In this document: positions 32,562 through 39,544 of the stretch, piece after piece
Position numbering within the stretch: position 1 is the first letter of the stretch
How the letters are laid out: each line of letters begins with the position of its first letter
NCBI GenBank assembly: GCA_036277635.1
Contig: DASUMP010000003.1
Location: forward strand, 1 to 46,715
Direction: 5' to 3'
DNA from: DASUMP01 sp036277635
Lineage (GTDB): Bacteria > Actinomycetota > Acidimicrobiia > IMCC26256 > PALSA-610
Length of the DNA stretch: 46,715 nucleotides
Position numbers and translations under genes: made by a program
Notes under the pieces: model-generated
Databases searched by the model: none
Told to the model about the DNA's origin: nothing
Seen by the model: only the letters and a program-made list of their open reading frames with translations

Positions 32562-33593
32562 ATGATCGACGCTCCGTCCGCCCGGCCCGTCATCGGGCTG
32601 TGGGGGTGCTTCGACACCGACGCGTTCGGCGACCAGGTGACGCTGCGCGTCGTGCGGGCGGCACTGACCCGACGGCTGCCCGCCGCGCACGTGCGTGCGT
32701 TCGCACCGATGGGCAGCACGCGGCGCACCCTCCTCGCGAGCGCCGAGATCGTCGAGCCGCTCCTCCCCGCCGACGACGTGCTGGCGCGCGCGCTCGACGC
32801 GGCGCTCGCACTCGTCGTGATCACGGGCGAACGGTCACGATGGCGCGCCGACGCGCTGATCGCCGAGTACGCCATCGACGAGTCGAGCGCGCGCCGTCTC
32901 GAAGTGCTCGTCCTCGGCGCGCCGAGTGCGTCGGCACCGCCGCGCGTGCACCACAGCGACCAGCACCCCGGCGCGCTCGCGTCGGCCGTCATCGGCCCCG
33001 ATGTCCTCGCGCGGCGACTCGCGTTCGCGCGCGCGGTCGGCTGGGTCCCGATCGACGGTCCGTTCGTGGCCGTCCAGGTCGACCGCGCCCACCAGCTCAC
33101 CGAGGTCGCTCGCTCCCTTCGCAGCGACGACGCCGTGGTCGTGGTGCCGGCAGGCGGCGACGAAGCCGCGTGCAGCGCGCTCGCCGCGTCGCTGCCGACT
33201 CCGTTCGTGCTGCCTCCGATCGCGAGCCTCGACGATCGCGTCGCAGTGCTGCACGGCGCGGCACGCGTCGTCGTCACCGACGCCGCGATGCGCGCCACGG
33301 CGTCGGCCGACGCCGCAGCCATCGCCGCGCTGGAGGCCGAGTACGACGCGCTCGCGGCGCGACTCGCGGCCGACGCGTCGGGACCGCTGGTGCTCCCCGA
33401 GGTCGCCGCGCTGCGCGCGGCGCTCGACGCCCGCGCCCGGCGGCTCAACGCGGAGCGGCTGGCGTTCGCCGACGCGCTCCGGGCCGCACACGCCGAGCGC
33501 GACCACGCGCGCGCCCAGCTCGCGGCGTGGGACGCGGCCCACGCCGCGCCGCCCTGGCGTCGCGTCGTGCGCCGCCTGACCGGACGCGGATGA
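32562..33593 (+). CDS. Polysaccharide pyruvyl transferase-like protein with C-terminal coiled coil
   Basis: A 343-residue protein. The opening VIGLWGCFDTDAFGDQVTLR resembles the G-x-x-NxGD nucleotide-binding start of the polysaccharide pyruvyl transferase family, and IASLDDRVAVLHGAARVVVT near residue 225 matches its late GT-B domain motif. Residues ~250-330 are a long Ala/Leu/Glu/Arg helix with heptad character (AALRAALDARARRLNAERL). The usual central part of the family seems reduced, so enzymatic pyruvylation is uncertain. ATG start at 32562, preceded by GGGAGG. The stop overlaps the GT2 start (ATGA). First gene of the plus-strand block. Confidence 0.55.
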   Translation: MIDAPSARPVIGLWGCFDTDAFGDQVTLRVVRAALTRRLPAAHVRAFAPMGSTRRTLLASAEIVEPLLPADDVLARALDAALALVVITGERSRWRADALIAEYAIDESSARRLEVLVLGAPSASAPPRVHHSDQHPGALASAVIGPDVLARRLAFARAVGWVPIDGPFVAVQVDRAHQLTEVARSLRSDDAVVVVPAGGDEAACSALAASLPTPFVLPPIASLDDRVAVLHGAARVVVTDAAMRATASADAAAIAALEAEYDALAARLAADASGPLVLPEVAALRAALDARARRLNAERLAFADALRAAHAERDHARAQLAAWDAAHAAPPWRRVVRRLTGRG

Positions 33594-34831
33594 CCCCGCT
33601 CCTCAGCGTCGTCATGGTCACGTTCGGCGCCCGCGAGTGGGTCGAACGCGCCCTCGGAGCGCTCCGGGCCCACACGCCGGTCCCCTACGAGCTCATCGTC
33701 GTCGACAACGGCTCCACCGACGGCACCCTCGACCTGCTCGCCGGCGTCGAAGACGCCGTCGTCGTCGCGGCGGGACGGAACCTCGGGTTCGGCGTCGCCA
33801 ACGACCTCGGCGTGCTGCACGCGCACGGCGACCTCCTCGTCCTCCTCAATTCCGACGCGTTGGTCCCCGACGACTGGACGCGCTTGTTCGAGTGGTTCGA
33901 TGACCCGGGTGTCGGTGCGGTCGTCCCGCAGTACGTGTACCCCGACGGCCGTCTCCAGGAGGCCGGAGCCGCCGTGCACGACGACGGGCTCGTCGCGCCG
34001 TTCGGCGTGGGCGACGTGCCGGCGTGGTCGTTCGTCCGCGACGTGCAGTACGGCTCCGCCGCGTGCCTGGTGATCCGTCGCCCCGCGTTCGGTGCACTCG
34101 GCGGCTTCGATCCCGCGTTCGCGCCCGCGTACTACGAGGACACCGACCTCACGTTCCGGATGTGGGCGACCCACGCGCGCGTCGTCTTCGACCCGCGGGT
34201 GCAGGTGGTGCACGCCCAGGGCGCATCGTCGGAGTCGTCGACGCACGCCGAGGAGCGGCGCGACGCCAATCGCTCACGCTTCGTCGACCGCTGGCGAGCC
34301 GAGCTCGCCGGCCGCCCGCAGGTGCACGGCGCGCCGTACCCGCACCATCGCGTCGCGGCGCGCGACTTCCACGCGCCCGACCGGGTCGTGGTCGTGACCA
34401 CCGGCGAGCTGGTCCCCAAGTCCGACGTCGTCGTCGCGATCGAGGCGCTCGCCCACGCGCTCGCGCACGGACGTGTGAGCGTGCTGTCGCACGCATCGGT
34501 GCACCCGGCACTCGACGAGCAGTGGCGCGGGCTCGGGATCGAGCACATCGAGCTCGATCCCGACGACGTCGCGGGATGGTTGGAAGACCGCGCCGGACAG
34601 TGCTGCGTCCTGGTCGGCGACGATGCCGCCCGCGCCGCGCACGCGCCGGCGTGGTTCGCCAGCCAGGGGCACCACGACCACGCCGACCTCGCCGTGCTCG
34701 CCGGCGCGGCGCGCGACGGTTCGCTCGACGGTGTGCTGCTCGACCACGGCCTCGTGCCGCGGTTTGCACTGCTCGGCCTCCCCGGCGAGCGCCGCGCCGC
34801 GTATCCTCGACCGACCGAGGAGACGGCGTGA
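33590..34831 (+). CDS. Family 2 glycosyltransferase (WbbL-like) with C-terminal extension
   Basis: A 413-residue protein. The GT-A domain (~1-260) begins LLSVVMVTFGAREWVERALG, with VVDNGSTDGT, the nucleotide-sugar motif LLNSDALVPD (DxD-like), and AYYEDTDLTFRMW with the catalytic ED pair. This arrangement is typical of rhamnosyl-type GT2 enzymes. The remaining ~150 residues contain VVVTTGELVPKSDVVVAIEAL and a short Rossmann-like pattern that I cannot place. ATG start overlaps the previous stop; its own stop overlaps the coiled-coil gene start (GTGA). Probably adds a sugar on the cytoplasmic face; exact substrates unknown. Confidence 0.87.
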   Translation: MTPLLSVVMVTFGAREWVERALGALRAHTPVPYELIVVDNGSTDGTLDLLAGVEDAVVVAAGRNLGFGVANDLGVLHAHGDLLVLLNSDALVPDDWTRLFEWFDDPGVGAVVPQYVYPDGRLQEAGAAVHDDGLVAPFGVGDVPAWSFVRDVQYGSAACLVIRRPAFGALGGFDPAFAPAYYEDTDLTFRMWATHARVVFDPRVQVVHAQGASSESSTHAEERRDANRSRFVDRWRAELAGRPQVHGAPYPHHRVAARDFHAPDRVVVVTTGELVPKSDVVVAIEALAHALAHGRVSVLSHASVHPALDEQWRGLGIEHIELDPDDVAGWLEDRAGQCCVLVGDDAARAAHAPAWFASQGHHDHADLAVLAGAARDGSLDGVLLDHGLVPRFALLGLPGERRAAYPRPTEETA

Positions 34832-35187
34832 CGACCGAACAGGAACGCCCGGAGCCGGGCGCCGAGCGGGGCGTGCTGCGCCGCCTCGGCGGTCCCGTCG
34901 TCGGCTACTTCGACCACCGGTTCGCCGACCTGCGCGACGAGATCGCTCGCCGGACCGACGCGCTCGACGCCCGCCTGCCGGCGCCCGACGACATCGCCGA
35001 GCTGCGCCACGCGCTGGCCGAGACGCGGGCGCAGCTCGAGGAGCAGCGCCACGCACTGCACGAGCTCGCGACGTCGGTCGAGCACTTCGCCCGGACGTTC
35101 GCGGAGCGCGCCGACGACATCGCGGCGGCGTTCGCGCAGCTGGTCGAACGCGCCGAGCGCGTCGATCGGGGCACCGAGACCTCGTGA
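34828..35187 (+). CDS. Small coiled-coil protein coupled to FkbM methyltransferase
   Basis: A 119-residue protein that is almost wholly helical. After a short acidic N-terminus comes RLGGPVVGYFDHRFADLRDE, then heptad repeats (IAELRHALAETRAQLEEQRH and further) to residue ~110. No signal peptide or membrane helix. GTG at 34828 overlaps the GT2 stop; its own stop overlaps the FkbM start (GTGA), so the coiled coil and methyltransferase should be made together. The GxFDxR-type segment resembles the tail of the GT4 at 28296-29699. A molecular-ruler or scaffold role is a hypothesis from the context; the family is unknown to me. Confidence 0.72.
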   Translation: MTTEQERPEPGAERGVLRRLGGPVVGYFDHRFADLRDEIARRTDALDARLPAPDDIAELRHALAETRAQLEEQRHALHELATSVEHFARTFAERADDIAAAFAQLVERAERVDRGTETS

Positions 35188-36338
35188 CGCCGTCGAGGCG
35201 CTGGATCGAGGTCCGCCTCGACGGCGAGCGGCAGCTGCGGGTTCGTCTCCCCGACGACGCGTGGGACCCCATCGCGGAGGAGCTCGCGGCGGGCACCTGG
35301 CGCGTCCCGTGGGTGCTCCGGCTCGTGCTCGACGTGCTCGACGCTGCGGAGCACGACGGCGCCGACCGCGTGCTGCTCGATGTGGGCGCGCACCTCGGGA
35401 CGGTGTCGCTCGCCGCCGCTGGCCGCGGCGCGCGCGTCGTCGCGGTCGAGGCGTCGACGCGCAACGCGACGTGCCTCGCCGCGAGTGCCGCGGTGAACCG
35501 ACTCGACGTGACGCTGCTCCACGCGGCGGCCGCCGATCGCCCCCAGGTGCTGCAATTCCACGAAGACGGCCCGTACGGGCAGGTCGTCGCCGACGGCGGT
35601 GTCACCGTCGAGGCCGACACTCTTCCCGCGCTCCTCTCCCGCGCGCGACTCGACCGCGCCACGCTCGTGAAGATCGACGTGGAGGGTCACGAACCCGCGG
35701 TGCTCGCGGGCGCGGCCCCGCTGTTCAGCCGCGCCGACGCGCCCGACGTCATCTGCGAGGGCAACGGGTACGTCCTGCTCCAAGGTGGTCACACGACCGG
35801 CGAGCTCGCGGGCACGTTGCAGGGCTTCGGCTACCGCGTGTTCCTCGTCGGCGACCACGAGCTGGTGCCGTTCGCACCGACCGATCTGCCTCCGGCCAAC
35901 GTCGTCGATCTCTTCGCCACCAAGCACGCCGCTACGCCGTGGCCGGTGCGCGCGCCGCTGACGCCCGCCGAGTGCGCGTCGATGCTCACCCGCGAGCTGC
36001 TGCACCCGGTGCACACCCACCGGTGCTGGGCGGCCCAGGCACTCGCCGACGCACCACGCACGTTGCTCGCGCACCGCGAGATCTCCGAAGCGCTCGAGGC
36101 GTGCGCGCATTTCGACGCGGTGCCCGAGGTGCGCGCCGCCGCCGCGTGGTGGCCCGGGCGGCGGGTCGAGATCGCGACCGATGGTCGGATCGGATCCGCG
36201 CGCACGCTCGCGACGATCGCGGCGCAGTGGTCAGCGGTCGCCGACGACGCCGCCGTGCTCACCCGCCGGGCGGCGGCGGTGCGGCGAGGAGCCGACCGAA
36301 CCGCTCGCCGAGTCTCACGTCGAGCGCGTCACGCGTGA
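35184..36338 (+). CDS. FkbM family SAM-dependent methyltransferase with C-terminal extension
   Basis: A 384-residue protein. The SAM-binding domain has motif I LLDVGAHLGTVSLAAA (near residue 65), acidic post-I VVAVEAST, and the FkbM signature LVKIDVEGHEPAVLAGA (near residue 165), where FkbM enzymes place a conserved Glu-Gly-His. They usually O-methylate sugars. The last ~130 residues (PLTPAECASMLTRELLHPVH onward) are an extra helical region I do not recognise. GTG start overlaps the coiled-coil stop. The final 80 bases overlap the 3' end of the converging GT4 gene, and the C-terminus there is very Arg-rich. In the cluster context, glycan O-methylation, possibly at the chain end, is plausible. 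Confidence 0.85.
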   Translation: MTPSRRWIEVRLDGERQLRVRLPDDAWDPIAEELAAGTWRVPWVLRLVLDVLDAAEHDGADRVLLDVGAHLGTVSLAAAGRGARVVAVEASTRNATCLAASAAVNRLDVTLLHAAAADRPQVLQFHEDGPYGQVVADGGVTVEADTLPALLSRARLDRATLVKIDVEGHEPAVLAGAAPLFSRADAPDVICEGNGYVLLQGGHTTGELAGTLQGFGYRVFLVGDHELVPFAPTDLPPANVVDLFATKHAATPWPVRAPLTPAECASMLTRELLHPVHTHRCWAAQALADAPRTLLAHREISEALEACAHFDAVPEVRAAAAWWPGRRVEIATDGRIGSARTLATIAAQWSAVADDAAVLTRRAAAVRRGADRTARRVSRRARHA

Positions 36339-37359
36339 ACGTGGCGGCGCGCGTTCGACCCCGCCGGACCAGCTCGGTGCGCACGGTGACGTCGCCGAGC
36401 ACCGACGCGACCGCGAGTGCGGTTGCGTACGGATCGTTGCGGTCGAGCACGAGCGCCGCGTCGGCCACCGTCTCGGCGACCGCGGCCGCGCCGAGCGCGA
36501 CGACCGGGACGCCGGCCGCCATCGCTTCGACGAGCGGCACCCCGAAGCCCTCGTGCTCCGAGCAGGACACGAAGACGTCGGCGGCGCGGTAGTACGACCG
36601 CAACGCCGCGTCGGGCACCGGGCCGGTGATGTCGATCGCGTCGGTCACGCCGAGGGTGGCCGCGAGCTCCCGCACCGCCGCGGTGTACGACGGCGTGAAG
36701 TCGGAGCCGACGAGCCACAGGCGCGCGTCGGGATCGTGCGAGCGCCGGCTCACCGCGAGTGCGAGCACCACCTCGTGCTGCGCCTTGTTCGGGCTGACGC
36801 GCCCGACGCAGAGCCACCGGGCCCCACCACCGCGCCGGTCGGCGGCGAGACGTTCGTCGGTGACCGGGTCGCTCCCTGCGAGGTCGAGGTCGACGACCAA
36901 CGGCAGCACCGACGGCGCGGCGAACCCGAGCGCCGCGAGCAGGCGCGCGTTGAAGGCTGAGACACCGCACGCGACCTCCACGAGCGGCGCGAGGAGACGC
37001 AGCTGTGTCCACGACCGCTCGAGGAGGCGCGCGGTCGGCGGGTCCCACTCGGCGAAGAAGTGCGCGGGCGTGAAGTTGTGGAACACGAGCGCCTTGCGAC
37101 CCGGCGCGCCGCCGAACGCGTCGAGGAGCGGACCACCGACCGACGCGTGGAGCACCACGAGGTCGTCGGGCCCGCCGTCGAACGCCGCAATCGGCTCGGC
37201 GTCCGTGCTGGTGCGCGCGTCGTGCCGTTCGACGAAGACGGCGGTGTCGGCCCGGAGCGCGAACCAGTCGCGCAGCGCGCGCACGTGGTCCGACACCGCG
37301 TCGCCCGGCTCGTACCGGGCGGCCAGCTGCAGGATCCGTCGCGGCGCGCGCGTCGTCAC
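36259..37359 (-). CDS. Family 4 glycosyltransferase, paralogue of the GT4 at 30880-31974
   Basis: A 366-residue GT-B enzyme. Its N-terminal VFHNFTPAHFFAEWDPP and LRLLAPLVEVACGVSAFNAR correspond to the 30880-31974 protein, as do LCVGRVSPNKAQHEVVLALA, LWLVGSDFTPSYTAAVREL and SCSEHEGFGVPLVEAM, the last with the E-x7-E donor motif. GTG start at 37359 overlaps the Wzt stop (GTGA), making it the last gene of the minus-strand run that begins at the right edge. The 3' end overlaps the FkbM gene by 80 bp in antisense. The two paralogues probably use the same donor for successive or alternative residues. Confidence 0.88.
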   Translation of the reverse strand: MTTRAPRRILQLAARYEPGDAVSDHVRALRDWFALRADTAVFVERHDARTSTDAEPIAAFDGGPDDLVVLHASVGGPLLDAFGGAPGRKALVFHNFTPAHFFAEWDPPTARLLERSWTQLRLLAPLVEVACGVSAFNARLLAALGFAAPSVLPLVVDLDLAGSDPVTDERLAADRRGGGARWLCVGRVSPNKAQHEVVLALAVSRRSHDPDARLWLVGSDFTPSYTAAVRELAATLGVTDAIDITGPVPDAALRSYYRAADVFVSCSEHEGFGVPLVEAMAAGVPVVALGAAAVAETVADAALVLDRNDPYATALAVASVLGDVTVRTELVRRGRTRAATFTRDALDVRLGERFGRLLAAPPPPGG

Positions 37360-38612
37360 TCGGCGTCGACCACCGCCCGGCCCTCGGCATCGCCGGCCGC
37401 ACCGACATCACGCGCCTCGAATCGCATCGCGACATCGACGTAGCCCAGCACCGAGCCCGGGTTCATCACCTCGAAGGAGTACTGGCGCTCCTGCCAGTCG
37501 TAAAGGACGCCGGGCCCGCGCACGCCGACGCTGAACGTGTAGCGGCCGTCGAGGAGCGGCAGGTGGTCAATGACGAACGCGACCTCGCCTTCGTCGGCCA
37601 GCCGCGGGATCGCGACACCGAGCACCCCGGAGTCGGCGGCGTAGAGCACGCGGTTCTCCGCGTCGTAGAGCGTGACCACGAACTCGGCGTCGGCGACCGG
37701 CTCCGACGCTCGGTACTGCAGCCGGATCGTGAGCGGCTCACCGGCGAGGAGGTACCGCCGATCGGGAACACCGGGGTGGTCGAGCACGACGTTCGTGACC
37801 TTCACTTGCGGACCGTCGGGACCGGCCTTCACTCGCGACTTGATCGGAACCTCCGGGACTTCGCCGCCGTCGGCGTCGTCGCCGAGGACGTGGCGGCGCA
37901 TGACCCGAACCGCCTCGCCCGCCTTGCCCACGAAGACGAGCTGCCCGTGGTCGAGCACCGCGGCCCGGTTGCAGACCTGGCGGATGAGGTCGGCGCCGTG
38001 GCTCACCACCACGATCGTGCGGCCCTCGCGCTGGAACTGTCGGACCCGGTCGAGGCACTTGCGTTGGAACGACTCGTCGCCGACCGCGAGGACCTCGTCG
38101 ACGAGCAGGATGTCGGGATCCACGTTCACCGCGACCGCGAACCCGAGGCGCACGTACATCCCCGACGAGTAGTTGCGCACCTGCATGTCGATGAACTGCT
38201 CGAGCTCGGCGAACCCGACGATCTCGTCGAAGCGTCGCTCGATCTCGCGTCGAGACAGTCCGAGGATCGATCCGTTCATGAAGATGTTCTCGCGACCGGT
38301 GAGCTCGGGATGGAAGCCGGCGCCGAGCTCGAGGAGCGCGGCGATGCGGCCCGCGACCCTGATCTCCCCGCTGGTCGGGGCGAGGATCCCGCCGATCAGC
38401 TTCAACAACGTCGACTTGCCCGACCCGTTGTGACCGAGCAACCCGTAGGTCTCCCCTTGCGCGATCGTCAGCTCGATGTCGCGCAGCGCCCAGAAGTCTT
38501 CCGACGACATCGTGCGCCCGAAGTGCACGACGCGCTCCTTCAGCGAGTGGTACGTCTCGTGCGACAGGCGGAACCGCTTCGAGACGCCGGCGACCTGGAT
38601 CGCGGGGGGCAT
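37356..38612 (-). CDS. wzt: Polysaccharide ABC exporter ATPase with C-terminal glycan-recognition domain (Wzt-like)
   Basis: A 418-residue protein. The N-terminal ABC domain (~1-245) begins AIQVAGVSKRFRL and has Walker A GHNGSGKST, the TagH/Wzt-type GRIAALLELGAGFHPELTGR, signature YSSGMYVRLGFAVA and Walker B ILLVDEVLAVGD with SHGADLIRQVC as H-loop. Residues ~275-400 form a beta-rich domain (VTNVVLDHPGVPDRRYLLAG; FVVTLYDAENRVLYAADSGV) like Wzt C-terminal domains that recognise the modified end of the polymer. That implies export of a finished, end-capped glycan. ATG start at 38612 is preceded by GAGGAG; it lies just after the permease stop. An FkbM methyltransferase in the cluster could make the cap. 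Confidence 0.92.
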   Translation of the reverse strand: MPPAIQVAGVSKRFRLSHETYHSLKERVVHFGRTMSSEDFWALRDIELTIAQGETYGLLGHNGSGKSTLLKLIGGILAPTSGEIRVAGRIAALLELGAGFHPELTGRENIFMNGSILGLSRREIERRFDEIVGFAELEQFIDMQVRNYSSGMYVRLGFAVAVNVDPDILLVDEVLAVGDESFQRKCLDRVRQFQREGRTIVVVSHGADLIRQVCNRAAVLDHGQLVFVGKAGEAVRVMRRHVLGDDADGGEVPEVPIKSRVKAGPDGPQVKVTNVVLDHPGVPDRRYLLAGEPLTIRLQYRASEPVADAEFVVTLYDAENRVLYAADSGVLGVAIPRLADEGEVAFVIDHLPLLDGRYTFSVGVRGPGVLYDWQERQYSFEVMNPGSVLGYVDVAMRFEARDVGAAGDAEGRAVVDAE

Positions 38613-38614
38613 CG

Positions 38615-39544
38615 CTACAGCTCCTCGGCGAAGTCGCCCTCGTAGCGCGCGAACGCCCAGAGGCCGATGAAGAGCAGGATCACGCCCAGCGTGATCGTGT
38701 ACAGCAACAAGAGGAGGTACGCCTCGACGCCCCACCCCGGGAGCAGCTCGGTGCCGGCGCCGATCTCGCCCAAACGGCCGCCGCCGGGTGACGAGCTCTC
38801 GAGACGGTTGTAGATCGTGCGCTGGAACGTCACGACGATCGGCGTGATCGGGTTCGCCGTGTACAGGCCGACGAGGAAGCCGTTCTCGGCGCGCTGGTTG
38901 CCGACCGTCATGTACGGATAGATGATCGGCGTGAACCAGAACCACGCGAGCAGTGCGAGCTCCACGAAGTGCTCGGTGTCCCGCAGGCGCACGTTGATCG
39001 CCGCGAGCAGCATCCCGAGTCCGGCGGCGAACACGAGCACGGCGAACAGGCCGAGGGGCAGCAGCGGCAGGTACCCCCACGCAACGTCGTGGCGGTAGGC
39101 GAGCAACGCGACCGCGAGCACCGACGCCTGCAACAGGAAGTGCACGAGCGCGGCGCCGACCGCCGCCAGCGGCAGGATCTCGCGCGGGAACGCGACCTTC
39201 TTCACGATCTCCGCGTTCGCCGTGACCGAACCGGTGGCCGCGGTGAGCCCGACGGAGAACAGGTTCCACACGAGCAGGCCGCTGAGCAACCAGATCGGGA
39301 ACTGCGGGATCCCCGCCTTCAGCACCACCTGGAAGGCGACGTAGAAGATCACGAGGTACAGCAGCGGGTTCACGAGCGACCACGCGAACCCGAGCGCCGA
39401 GCTCTTGTAGCGCACCTTCAGGTCTTTGCGGATCAGTCCGACCAGCAGCTCGCGGTACTCCCACATGTCGGCGACGCGCTCGCGCAACGTGCGGTGGGCG
39501 CGCACGACGCGCATGGGCGGTGTGCGTTCCGGCTCAGCCGCCAC
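38615..39544 (-). CDS. wzm: Polysaccharide ABC exporter permease (Wzm-like, ABC-2 type)
   Basis: A 309-residue membrane protein with six helices. The cytoplasmic N-terminal WEYRELLVGLIRKDLKVRYK and SALGFAWSLVNPLLYLVIFY are the classic signature of Wzm/RfbD-type permeases. FPREILPLAAVGAALVHFLL and WFTPIIYP with YTANPITPIV complete the pattern. It forms the membrane channel with Wzt. The start GTG 39544 lies 11 bp inside the sulfatase gene, with Met at residue 11 (MRVVRA) as an alternative. The gene follows the sulfatase-fold gene and precedes wzt, as in other exporter operons. Confidence 0.92.
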   Translation of the reverse strand: MAAEPERTPPMRVVRAHRTLRERVADMWEYRELLVGLIRKDLKVRYKSSALGFAWSLVNPLLYLVIFYVAFQVVLKAGIPQFPIWLLSGLLVWNLFSVGLTAATGSVTANAEIVKKVAFPREILPLAAVGAALVHFLLQASVLAVALLAYRHDVAWGYLPLLPLGLFAVLVFAAGLGMLLAAINVRLRDTEHFVELALLAWFWFTPIIYPYMTVGNQRAENGFLVGLYTANPITPIVVTFQRTIYNRLESSSPGGGRLGEIGAGTELLPGWGVEAYLLLLLYTITLGVILLFIGLWAFARYEGDFAEEL

